Origin: Pyropia yezoensis
Lineage: Eukaryota > Rhodophyta > Bangiophyceae > Bangiales > Bangiaceae
Direction: 5' to 3'
DNA length: 64,000 nt
NCBI GenBank assembly: GCA_009829735.1
Contig: CM020619.1
Span: 14,561,777 to 14,625,776 of the forward strand
Shown here: piece after piece, positions 21,047 to 29,823 of the stretch
Layout: the number at the start of each line of letters is the position of its first letter
Position numbering within the stretch: the first letter of the stretch is position 1
Made by a program: the position numbers and the translations under genes
The notes under the pieces: generated by a model
Told to the model about the DNA's origin: nothing
Databases searched by the model: none
What the model saw: only the letters and a program-made list of their open reading frames with translations

Positions 21047-22356
21047 GGCGTGGTAGGGCCGCCGACCTGGGAAAGTGGCGAAGGGGAAAGACCCTAGAGC
21101 GATGATGAATGCGAGCGCTCGCCGCCGCTAGCGAGAGATAGGTTGTAAGCGGCTCACCATCACCCACGTATGTGGAGCGATGGCCGCGGCTTCCTCCGAG
21201 GGACCTTCTTGTGTGCATGCTTTTGGGCTCGTGCATGATTCTGAGCTTCCAACAAGTACCAAAATGCTTCAGTCTTCCTTCTTTCTTCAAAATGTGAGGG
21301 CACCGGCAGTACTAGCGCACGGGTGCGGGGTGTACGGTCCGGCCGCGAGGCGCCTGCGCGACCAAAGACTCTGAAAGACCGCCCCCTGTACACGAAACAC
21401 GCGGCGCCGCCACCGCCGCCGGCACGGGTAGAAGCGGACCCGCCCCGGGCTGTGGCCGGTCGATTGCCTGTGTGGCAGCGGATGCCCAGCGAGCGTGCCT
21501 TTCCAATGGACAGGAAGCGCACAGAGTGCCTCGCAGAACGGCGGGGGTCGACAAACGGGACGAAGAAGGCCCCATGGCAATAAACCCCATCGCGGATGTC
21601 GATGCGTTGTCACGAAGCTGCACGAGCAGTGCAACGCGCGAGGCGCTACGCAGTAAACAGAAAGAGCAAAACAAAACGGGAAACGCGGATGCAAGAACTT
21701 GGGCGACGACCCTGCTCGTTCCCGCCAGAGGCCGCGGCAGCGGCTGCAGGTCCCCCACCACCCCGCGCCACCCCCGTCGGTGCACCACCTCGCCACCCTT
21801 CCCACTGCCCTGCCCCGCCTTTCCGGGCGCGTGCGCCGCCCGCCGCGACACACGTCGGCCGCCGCCGCGGGTGTCTGGGCCGCCGCCCGCAGCGGCCGCC
21901 CGCAGAGGCCGCCCGCAGCGGGAAAACCCCGCCACGGTGGCGTGTGGCACCTGGCGCACCACTTGCCTTCGCACCCCCCCGGCGCTGCCCCCCCCCCCCT
22001 CCCCCTCTTCCTGCCGTGGGCAAACCTGCTGCCGGTTGCGGCAGCACTGTGTCCTGCCCGCGAGCCGCGACCGCGTCGCCTCGGCCCACGGGCGGCCAGC
22101 CGCGCCGCGCGCCGCAAGGGCCGCCGCCGCCGCTCCTCCACGGCTGGGGGCCGCCGCCGCCTGGAGCAGGCGCGGCGGGTGGCGGGTGGGGTGTAGGGCG
22201 AGGGTGGGCGAGGCGGGAGACAGGGACGGCCGGACCGACGCCGCGACCGCGGGCGAGGCGCGCGCGCCACCGCGCCGGGGGCCCACGCCGCGCCGCGCCA
22301 CGCCGCGCCGGCCGTACCGCCCGCGCGGGGGCCGACGGGCCACTTTCACTTCCTCC
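21047..22356. other. Intergenic, no supported gene
   Basis: A mixed-composition 3' flank to about 21310 is followed by CG-rich DNA with long Arg/Pro shadow frames on both strands (21310-22350). No domain or start is convincing. Confidence 0.4.
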
Positions 22357-22389
22357 ATTACCGACACTCTCCACTCGGGTGTCGGTAAT
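22357..22389. other. Perfect 11-bp inverted repeat
   Basis: ATTACCGACAC (22357-22367) and GTGTCGGTAAT (22379-22389) flank an 11-base loop. It lies directly before a short tandem repeat. It could be a dimeric binding site or an element end. Confidence 0.75.
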
Positions 22390-22395
22390 AGCAGG

Positions 22396-22456
22396 GTAGG
22401 ATCTATACTACGGGGGTAGGATATATACTAAAGGGCGTAGGATCTATATTAAGAGG
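22396..22456 (+). repeat. Three 20-21 bp tandem repeats
   Basis: Copies of gtaggatctatactacgggg start at 22396, 22416 and 22437. The shared core is gtaggat.tatact.a. The AT-rich core contrasts with the surrounding CG-rich DNA. Confidence 0.85.
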
Positions 22457-23223
22457 GGTTAACGCCGGGAAACACCGAATTTTGTCCCGTGTTTTAGGTA
22501 GATGCGCACTACATACGTAGGTGTTCGCGCAAAAGCCGCCAGATAAGCGCATTGGCGTCCAGCTCACGAGGCTCGCAGACTCGAAGGCACTCGGGACTCA
22601 ACAGACAATCAGAGCCACCAACGCGACGATAGAGTAGTTTTAATTGCTCGATTAGGTTCGGTATTGGCGGGCCGCGCCGCAATGCGGCGCGACGAATCCG
22701 TGGATCCGCTCGGCTGGCTGCGGGTGGGTGGGCGGTCGCTGGCAGCGCGCTCGCCCACGCGAATGTCGTGGGGCTGGCGGTCCCTGATCGTCGCTGGGTG
22801 GTCGCTGGCCGCGGCGGGGCTGCCTGCCCGTGGCTGGATGCCGTGGAGCTGGCCGTCGGTAGCCGCAGCCAGGTGGTCGCCCGCCGCGGCGAGGCTGGCC
22901 GGCGACGGCGGCGGCGGTGGTGGCGGCGGGAGCCGCAGCCGGGTGGTTGCTGGCTGCGGCGGGGCTGGCCGTGGCTGTCGCTGGCTGCGCGCTCGCCCGT
23001 GCTGGGTGGCATGGGCCTGGCCGTCCCTGACCGTCGCCGGGTGGTCGCTAGCCACGCGCGGCGCCCCTCCCGCCCTCGCCCCCCACCTTCCACGACAGCG
23101 CCCGCACGCGGGCGCCGCACCCCCCCCAACTCCCCGCCCCCCCGCGGCACACACGTAGCACAGGGTGCACCCACACGGCGCCGCCGCGTGCGCCATGACG
23201 GGCGGCACCCGACCGCACGCGGC
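22457..23223. other. Degenerate repeats, possible coding remnant
   Basis: Between about 22730 and 23060 a loosely repeated unit (ggtcgctggc, ggctggccgt) occurs several times in GC-rich DNA. At 22509-22670 the minus strand reads NLIEQLKLLYRRVGGSDCLL then PRELDANALIWRLLREHLRM and stops. This is protein-like and might be a 3' exon or element relic. Nothing decides it. Confidence 0.3.
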
Positions 23224-24210
23224 TCACCCCCCCGCGGACCCACTGGCGGGCACAGACGCGCGCGCGCCCCGCGTGCAGCAGCAGCCGGGCGGTTTGGCGC
23301 CCCCGTTGTCGCTGCAGACGCGACGCCGACGTGACGACGGCGATGGTGCGGCCGCCGCGGCGGCCGCTGCGGCGGCGGCCGACGACGACAAGGATGACAC
23401 TGTAGACGTCGGCGCGGCCGACGACGACGAGGCAGCCGGGAGGCCCGCAAGTGCCCCCACCACCGCCCGTGCGACGGCGGCGGCGGCCGCCAGGACGGCC
23501 GGGGGGCGGCGCCACGCGCGGCGGGCAGCAGCAGCAGCGGCGAACACCACCACCACTGCCGCGTCGGCGGCAGCCTCCCACGCCACCGCCCGGCGGAGGA
23601 GCAAGTCCATGACGGTGGGGGGGGGTGCCGCCGGGGGTGGGTGCACCGACGCCAGACGCACCCCTGCCGCCGCCTCGCCAGGCGTCCGCGCCGCCTCGCC
23701 GGGGCCCCGCGCCTGATGCGCCAGCGCCGTCACGGCGGTGGCCACCGCAGCGGACGCCGCGGCCACCGCGAGCAGCCGCGCGCACCGGCTGCTGCCGCTG
23801 CCGCCGCCACTGCTGCTGGCGCTCCCACCGCCGCCACCGCCGCTGCCGCCACTCGCCGCTGCCGCCGCCCGCGGCGCGGCGGCATAGGCGGCGGCCAACT
23901 CGCACAGCAGCAGCAACACGCGGCGGCCGACACCACCACGGCCCGCCGCCCATGGCCGCGGCGGTGGCCGCGACGACGACGGTGGCGGCGACGCCCCCCC
24001 CCCCTCTTCCCCTCCCTGCCCCTCTTGGGGGGTGTCTCTCCTCTCCACCCCCCCCTCCTCCGCCCCTCCCCCCCCCGCCACCACTACACGCACGAGGCCC
24101 AGGGGCCTCCCCGGTGACGCCACCCCCGACCCCGCCGCAATGACGGCGGCGGCGAGGGCGGCGGCCGTCGCCGCCGGCGCCACCACCGCACCCGCACCGG
24201 TCAGCCCCAA
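23224..24210 (-). CDS. Possible Ala-rich membrane-associated protein
   Basis: The minus-strand frame is open from about 24295 to a stop at 23224. It holds several hydrophobic Ala/Val/Leu stretches (ATAAALAAAVIAAGSGVAS, RVLLLLCELAAAYAAAP, LLAVAAASAAVATAVTAL, AAVVVVFAAAAAARRAW), some long enough to be membrane helices, separated by Gly/Ser- and Pro-rich linkers. No ATG occurs between the upstream stop and the first good part, so the true start would need another exon or a non-AUG codon. I recognise no family. Ala-rich GC shadow is a real alternative. Confidence 0.35.
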   Translation of the reverse strand: MGLTGAGAVVAPAATAAALAAAVIAAGSGVASPGRPLGLVRVVVAGGGGAEEGGVERRDTPQEGQGGEEGGGASPPPSSSRPPPRPWAAGRGGVGRRVLLLLCELAAAYAAAPRAAAAASGGSGGGGGGSASSSGGGSGSSRCARLLAVAAASAAVATAVTALAHQARGPGEAARTPGEAAAGVRLASVHPPPAAPPPTVMDLLLRRAVAWEAAADAAVVVVFAAAAAARRAWRRPPAVLAAAAAVARAVVGALAGLPAASSSSAAPTSTVSSLSSSAAAAAAAAAAAPSPSSRRRRVCSDNGGAKPPGCCCTRGARASVPASGSAGG

Positions 24211-25128
24211 AGCAGCGGCTACCCGCCCCCCTCTGAGTGTTTGCGTGCTTCCGGAGCAATCGCGTACCGCGCGTACCGCGTGGCAAGATATTCATGACAA
24301 ATACGCGCGTATTTCTCTCGACCAAAATACGCTTGAAGAGGCCTAGGCTCTTCACCGTCCCGCCCTCCCTCCCATCCGGCAGCCATCATCATGATTTGTG
24401 CGTGCCACCGCATCGGCGCACGGGCGAGGCCCACCCCTCGGGGGGGGCTCCGCCAAGCCGGCTGCCGAGTCATGGCAGCGCCTTGTCTTGCCTGCCCCTC
24501 TGTGCGGCTCCCCTCCGTGGGCGCGCCACCGGCAGCTGCGGCCGCGGCAACGGCGGCTCCGGCGGCGTTGGTGGTGGCGGTGGGGAGAGGTTGTGTTGGG
24601 TGACGCGCCGCGGGGGCGCGCGGCCTTGGCCGCGCGCTGTGCGCTGGGCGGCCCCGGCGACTGCGGGCGCCGGCCGCGCGCGTGCTGGGCCCCGGCTGTA
24701 CCGGGGTGACCGAGACGGGCCGCCGTCTGCCCTTGAATGACAGGGCCGGACATGGCTGCCACCCTGCTTGCTGCAACGCTGGGTGCACTGCCGCGTGGGC
24801 ACATGGGCGGCACTCGCCGCGCCGTCGCACGAGCGCGGGGGGCGCCCGCGGCCGCGTCGTGCACGCGGGTCCCCGCGTGCGGCCACTTGAGCTCGGCGGG
24901 GGGGGAGGTGAGTGCTGGTGCGTCGGGAGCTCTGCACGTAGGCACGTTTTCAGACGCGCCCCCGCCCTTTACCGCCCTGCGCGCTCAGCGCTGCGCCAGA
25001 GCAGGGGCCCACCGCGGCGAGCTGTCGCGACGGCGCCCGACCGCCGTGGCCGCCCACGGCCGGCGTCGGCGCAGGCACTGTCCTGCTGCACCCTCCCTCC
25101 TCTCCTGCTACCATTCCCCAACCGCCCC
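24211..25128. other. Intergenic between divergent candidates
   Basis: A lower-GC patch at 24235-24345 holds a short duplication (cgcgtaccgcgcgtaccgcg). The rest is GC-rich without a supported gene. It probably contains 5' regulatory DNA for the gene at 25392. Confidence 0.4.
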
Positions 25129-25293
25129 CTCCTTCCCCCCCATCTTCTGCCCCCTTGGAAACGCGTGGACTGGTGCGGCCCCCCCTTCCCCCCCATCTTC
25201 TGCCCCCTTGGAAACGCGTGGACTGGTGCGGCCCCCCCTTCCCCCCCATCTTCTGCCCCCTTGGAAACGCGTGGACTGGTGCGGCCCCCCCAG
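25129..25293 (+). repeat. Three 53-bp tandem repeats before a gene
   Basis: The word catcttctgcccccttggaa recurs at 25141, 25194 and 25247, an exact 53-bp period. The repeat ends about 100 bases before the ATG at 25392. Since 53 is not a multiple of three, it is better read as promoter or 5' UTR than as coding. Confidence 0.92.
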
Positions 25294-25391
25294 CTGCCCG
25301 TGTGTCGTCTCGCTGGGGCACCTCTGCCCCGCGAGCGGCAGGGGTGGCCGCTACTTTTCCGACGGGAGCCTCGTCGAGCGTATCGGCCTCA

Positions 25392-27185
25392 ATGGCGGTA
25401 CCCGGGGTGGTCGCCGACGCGGCGCTGGCCCGCATGGTGGCGGAGGTTGTCGCTCTGCGGCAGGAGCTGGCTGCAGAGATGCCGGGCCTGCGGCGACTGG
25501 CGGCCGAGGTGTCGGACCTACGACGGCTGGCCACAGAGGTCTCGGACGTGCGACGGCTGGCCGCAGCGGTGTCGGACCTGCAGCGGGACGCGGACCGCAA
25601 ATTTCTGGGCTACGACATATTCGCGACGACGGCCGTGTTTGTGGCCATTTGCGTTGCGGCCTACCAGCTCGTGCGGGACCCCACGGGGGAGCAACACGCC
25701 GCGGACTTGTCAGAGCTTCGCGTCTACCGCCAGTGGCGGACCGCCTTGAGCTGCCTTATCAGCTACGTGGCCCTGGTAGCCGCCGTCATGGTGGTCCAGC
25801 TGCGGGACGGTTGGCGGGGCCGGGACATTTGGTGGCTGCTGGCCATCATGTGGGCGCCCTGGGCGCCCGTCATCAACAAGGTGTGGAGCACGTTGCGACG
25901 GACTCGGCGGGTGCGGTCCATGATGGTCACCCGTGGTTGCCGCAACCGCCTCACGGCGATGCTGCGGGAGTACCTCTTCCTGGGCCACGCGGGCCTGTCC
26001 ACGGCAGCCGCGTCCTATGCGCTGGGCTTTACCACGAAGCGGCCTCCCAGCCCGCAGGCACCACCCGGCTTGCCCGAGAACAAAAAGGAGTGGGTGTCCT
26101 TTGTGGGCCACTCTCCGAGTCGCCTGCCCCTATCCGACCGGGGGCGGCAGGAGAGCCCTCACCCGGATGACCTGACCCTGCCGTACCTCAGCCGCTGGGA
26201 CGTGTTTGCCTGGTGGTGGAGTCGTAACTCTGACTGCGTGCCGCCGGCGTGGGGGGAGGACGGCCTTGTCCCTCGCCGTCGCCGCGGCGGCCGTGCCACG
26301 CGACGCCGCGCCGCCGCGGGCCCAGACGGGGCGGGTCCGACGGAGGTGTCCAGCCCCTTCCGGCTGCAGCCTGTGCAGAGTCTGACGCCGTGGCAGGAGA
26401 CCCTTGTTCTCGACGCCATCGACGGGCTGGTGGCGTCGGGCACTATCCCTGAGCCGCGCTTCGCCAAGCTACCTCGCGGTATATGCGACCTTTGTCTCCT
26501 CTCATTGCGTAGCGCAGTGGAGGCTTTCCTCGAATCTAGCAGCCGTCGCCACGCCGGCGTGAGCGCACGAGAATGGTTCCACGGTGTGCGCTTCCACTGG
26601 ACTCTCAAGATGGATACGATACTGCACTTTTTGTGGCAGGCAGCCTTCTGTGACAACGACGGTCTTCGCATCGACGTGACGCCCGCGAAGACGCCGCCCG
26701 AGACGCAGCCCGCCACACCGGCGCATGAGCTAGACGTCACGGAAGCCACGCGACACGTCCTCATGCTACTGTTCCTTCTGTCACGGTCGATGCTGGGGGG
26801 GGCACCGGCCCTACGTGACGTGCGGCACCGGGTGGAGGATCACCTGCACTCGAACGTGTGGTGGGAGAGCTACTGGCAGCATTTCGTGCCTCCGCCGGGC
26901 GACGATGGCTTGAATGACCCCGCCGCGCACCAGACCGTGGACGATGCCTTGCGGGCGACGGTCACCACGGAAGTCCGCAGCATCCTCCAGCTGTTGTTGG
27001 TTGGCGTGGAGGACGAGTCGCTTATCGAAGTGCCAACCTGCGGGACCAATGAGTGCTGGCTCGAGGAGTGGCCGCTTATCGTCGCGCGTCTCCCCACGTG
27101 GGTTCCACCTCCGCCATGCGACCACTGCGATCGTGCTCGGGCACTGCGCGCCGATGCGCCGGACAACTTGCCTCTGCCTGTGTAG
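25392..27185 (+). CDS. Coiled-coil multi-pass membrane protein, unknown family
   Basis: A 597-residue protein starts at ATG 25392, the first ATG after the leader repeats. Residues about 15-75 repeat L(R/A)RLA.EVSDLRRLATEVSDV with heptad-like spacing, a probable coiled coil. About three hydrophobic segments follow: IFATTAVFVAICVAAYQLV, LSCLISYVALVAAVMVVQL and WWLLAIMWAPWAPVI. The rest is soluble and Trp/Arg-rich with normal composition (YLSRWDVFAWWWSRNSDCVP, LTPWQETLVLDAIDGLVAS). A pair of Cys-His residues (PCDHCDRA) lies near the end. Topology suggests a membrane anchor between a coiled coil and a large C-terminal domain. There are no catalytic motifs I know. Intronless, with ordinary codon and residue use, so a real gene despite no family match. 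Confidence 0.85.
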   Translation: MAVPGVVADAALARMVAEVVALRQELAAEMPGLRRLAAEVSDLRRLATEVSDVRRLAAAVSDLQRDADRKFLGYDIFATTAVFVAICVAAYQLVRDPTGEQHAADLSELRVYRQWRTALSCLISYVALVAAVMVVQLRDGWRGRDIWWLLAIMWAPWAPVINKVWSTLRRTRRVRSMMVTRGCRNRLTAMLREYLFLGHAGLSTAAASYALGFTTKRPPSPQAPPGLPENKKEWVSFVGHSPSRLPLSDRGRQESPHPDDLTLPYLSRWDVFAWWWSRNSDCVPPAWGEDGLVPRRRRGGRATRRRAAAGPDGAGPTEVSSPFRLQPVQSLTPWQETLVLDAIDGLVASGTIPEPRFAKLPRGICDLCLLSLRSAVEAFLESSSRRHAGVSAREWFHGVRFHWTLKMDTILHFLWQAAFCDNDGLRIDVTPAKTPPETQPATPAHELDVTEATRHVLMLLFLLSRSMLGGAPALRDVRHRVEDHLHSNVWWESYWQHFVPPPGDDGLNDPAAHQTVDDALRATVTTEVRSILQLLLVGVEDESLIEVPTCGTNECWLEEWPLIVARLPTWVPPPPCDHCDRARALRADAPDNLPLPV

Positions 27186-28197
27186 GGCTGCAGAACCTTG
27201 CGGCCTGCTGCCCTGGTTGCGCCTACGAGCGCCACTCGCCCCCTACAGCTCGATATGGACTGGATCAGTGCAGTCATCCGCGTCTTTTCGAGCGGAGAGC
27301 GACGGGCATGCCAAGAGGTGTTTGGTAGGGGAGGGGGGGATAGAAGCGCAGAGTGCTGGCGCGCTGCCTTTATCGTCTCGCCCCCGCGGGGCCTCGCCGT
27401 CTACGCACAAAACCCTCCGTCGGTCACAAATCCCGACCCGTCCGATCGGGCCCAGCCAATGGACCCCACACTCACAATCCCATCGGGAAAGACACTCTGT
27501 CCCTGACAGGGACTTGGGGCCGCACACCCCTTTCCCTGAACAGCGTGCGCAGGTGGCGCGTGCGACGGCGGCGTGGGGTTTTCCCCTGCTGCAGACACCA
27601 GTGGGAGGGTGCGCGGCACCGCCGCCGCCGCCCGCCGTGCAGGCCAAAGCCGGCCATTTAGATAGCAGTGAACGAGCAGACAGTCTGCTGTTCTGCCGCA
27701 GCTGTCGTGCCGTGGGGGGCGGGCGCGCCGCCCGCCCGTCCCGCCCGTCCCGCCCACGTTACACGTGGGCGCCCCCCGCGCCCGCCGCGGCGGTGCGAGT
27801 GGCGGCCAAGCCGTCGTGCCCATCCACGCCGCCGGTTGAGGCGCAGCACCGGGGCAGACCGCCGCACGCGTACAATGCCCTGCCCGCCGCCCGCCAATCG
27901 GCTGCGCTCGGCCACTCCCCCCCAGGCGCTGTGAGCCGCCAGCGTGGCGCTGGCGCGACGCGCGGCGTGGACCGAGTACCCTCCACCGCCGCCGCCACGC
28001 TGACCGCCACCCTATCCGCCATGGCCAGCCGGACCGACGTCGCCGTCACCACAGAGGCCGACACTTTCGCCAGACGCCGCCGCCGCCGTTGCTGCAATCC
28101 CACGGCCGTCGCCGTCAGTCCCCAGCCCCACCCCCGAGGGGTTTTCCACAGACAACGCCCGTCGTCACCGCCGCAACCGCCGCTGCCACCACCGGCG
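27186..28197. other. Intergenic, GC-rich up to the rDNA block edge
   Basis: No supported gene. The plus strand has a long open frame (26914-28527), but it overlaps the previous gene in another frame and lacks domains. GC content drops abruptly at about 28198. Confidence 0.4.
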
Positions 28198-28288
28198 CGC
28201 AGTATAACAGAAGTACTTCACAAATCATCTGAGCTGCTTGCAGAAGGCAGCAAATCACTAACACGCAGCCAGATACTGTCACATCATA

Positions 28289-28860
28289 TCAGGAGCGTGG
28301 GGTACGAAAAAGGATTCGTATACAGCGGGTTTGTCGGTAATATCCGCGAGAAATGGTCGCACCGCGGCCCGATCTTTGTCCTTCTGCCTCAGCAACTTGA
28401 CGAGCTGAATATAGCCCATCACGTCTCGACGAGATTTTCAGCGTTAGCGCATTTATATTTTTGTCACCGGGGACGCCCTCCATGTACGCAGTGCTGGCCC
28501 CTCCGTACTGTAAACAGTGAGGGGTGAAATCAAGGTCGTCGAGGGCTAACATGGATGGCGCTCGGTGAATGCGGTTCCGGAAGGTCATCCGGGCTGAATA
28601 ATAAGTTTTGGTCGTGCACCAATCCTGGCCTGTCAATGCGGCGGCCTCTTTCCGCCGGTTGATTAGACGCGCTAGTAGGATGGACAGCCACCCGAGGCGC
28701 ACCATCCCGGACTGGTCGCGTCCGGTCTTGATCTTCGGGATTTAAATGGCGGCGTGCAATCCATGCACTGGCTGGCGTAAAAAAATACATCACTCGCCTT
28801 CATGGTAAGAAAGCCAGCCAGGCGCAGGAAATCACTTGAAAATGAGGAGGATTGCGTCTT
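28289..28860 (-). pseudogene. Tyrosine recombinase catalytic domain remnant
   Basis: At about 28850-28770 a frame reads FLRLAGFLTMKASDVFFYAS, matching the first catalytic Arg motif (R..E...L...DV). Further on, in a different frame, 28289-28705 holds LDDLDFTPHCLQYGGASTAY followed by MEGVP. This corresponds to the HxxR box, (T/S)PHSLRHGGAT, of DIRS-type recombinases. The box Arg is replaced by Gln (HCLQ), and frameshifts separate the parts, so the enzyme cannot work. A Tyr in DGLYSARQ may be the nucleophile region. Confidence 0.6.
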
Positions 28861-29042
28861 AACCGTCCGGGTAGCCGCTCAGTAGCTGCTGATACAGAAA
28901 TCCTCATGCAGCCTCCCGGGGGCATACCGCATGTGGGTTTACACTGTCCTTGTGCTTATTCGCCAACCCCTGCATAGTCATTTGACACAGGGGCATTCTT
29001 CCCTTCAATTGTGAACAGCAAAGGACAGACCAGACAGGGCCT

Positions 29043-29258
29043 TTAGAACAATTTGTCGTTTTGCACCCTCAGACTTTCTTCGATATCCCGAGCATACTCC
29101 ATAAATAGTGTATGCATCGACTCAGTGTCATTTGGGTCATATTCGCGATCCGGCAGCCACTTAAAGAAAGGTCGCACTGCTGCATCATATTCGCCCGCCG
29201 TTCTAGCGCCTAACCTCCCACTCGCCAGCCGAAACTGTTCTTGAAGGTTCATTGGCAA
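29043..29258 (-). pseudogene. Tyrosine recombinase N-terminal domain remnant
   Basis: The frame reads LASGRLGARTAGEYDAAVRP then FFKWLPDREYDPN and FMEYARDIEESLRVQN. This resembles the helical SAM-like DNA-binding domain at the start of tyrosine recombinases (..T...Y...W..F..WL......P). It ends at a stop before any catalytic residue. It sits directly after the RNase H remnant, as in DIRS elements. Confidence 0.6.
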
Positions 29259-29280
29259 GGTTTAGTTCCGAATTCATATC

Positions 29281-29505
29281 TTACATTTTGAGATGTAGAT
29301 TGGTGGCCATGGCGAGGGCAGCCACTCGACGGCAGATTTTATTAAAGCTGTGTCGGCTACTGCGACCCTCTTGTAGGGCGTGTAAAAGTGACTGATTATC
29401 GACCAGAATGATCACACGAGCCCCAAAATTCGTCGAGCTGCGCACCAACCAGCGCAACCCCATGATCAGCGCTTTACGCTCCAACAGGTGGGTTTGCCGC
29501 TGGGT
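29281..29505 (-). pseudogene. RNase H domain remnant (retroelement)
   Basis: The frame NETQRQTHLLERKALIMGLR leads into ARVIILVDNQSLLHALQEGR and KICRRVAALAMATNLHLKM before a stop. The E of LERKAL and the D of VDNQS match acidic catalytic positions of retroelement RNase H, and LVDNQS..HAL..GRS is typical of DIRS-type elements. The domain is cut short at its C-terminus. It lies in a different frame from the gag-like fragment upstream. Confidence 0.7.
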
Positions 29506-29506
29506 T

Positions 29507-29713
29507 TCATTTTTGTGAAATATCGCAGTTCACAGAGAGAGCCACTTCATACACCTCAAGAGACGCCACGTCTCGAAGCCGGCGCTGAAAGATAGCTAAG
29601 GCTTGATGAGCACGGACGACAGTTTCGTCTGACTGGTGCACACCACTGTCCAAGGCGTTTAGCTTTGGTCGCTTCCCGGACGACGGACCACCCGGCATAA
29701 TGAACCAACTCAC
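29507..29713 (-). pseudogene. Gag-like N-terminal fragment of the DIRS-like element
   Basis: The 68-codon frame MSWFIMPGGPSSGKRPKLNA continues with DETVVRAHQALAIFQRRLRD and ends at a stop within cacaaaaatga. It starts only about 20 bases from the break with 28S sequence. It is probably the N-terminus of the element's first protein, fused by deletion to the RNase H region. No direct domain match is visible, so the gag label comes from position. Confidence 0.4.
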
Positions 29714-29735
29714 TGAAGGTGTCTTGATTTGTCTA

Positions 29736-29789
29736 AGAGAGTCATAGTTACTCCCGCCGTATATTCGCGCTTAGTTGAATTTCTTCACT

Positions 29790-29823
<34 letters not shown>

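Larger units (their letters stand above)
28198..29735 (-). mobile_element. Decayed DIRS-like (tyrosine recombinase) retroelement in 28S rDNA
   Basis: Reading with the rRNA strand (right to left), three families appear in the order gag-like, RNase H, tyrosine recombinase. This is the order of DIRS-type retroelements. The right edge joins 28S rRNA sequence at about 29735. The left edge is where low-GC DNA ends (about 28198). The reverse transcriptase that should lie between the gag-like part and RNase H is absent: the two sit next to each other with a frame change. All coding parts carry stops or shifts, so the copy is internally deleted and dead. Terminal repeats were not identified. Confidence 0.7.

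Noticed and set aside
26914-28527. 537-codon plus-strand frame
   Set aside because: It overlaps the membrane protein in another frame, then runs through GC-rich spacer into rDNA-flank sequence without any domain.
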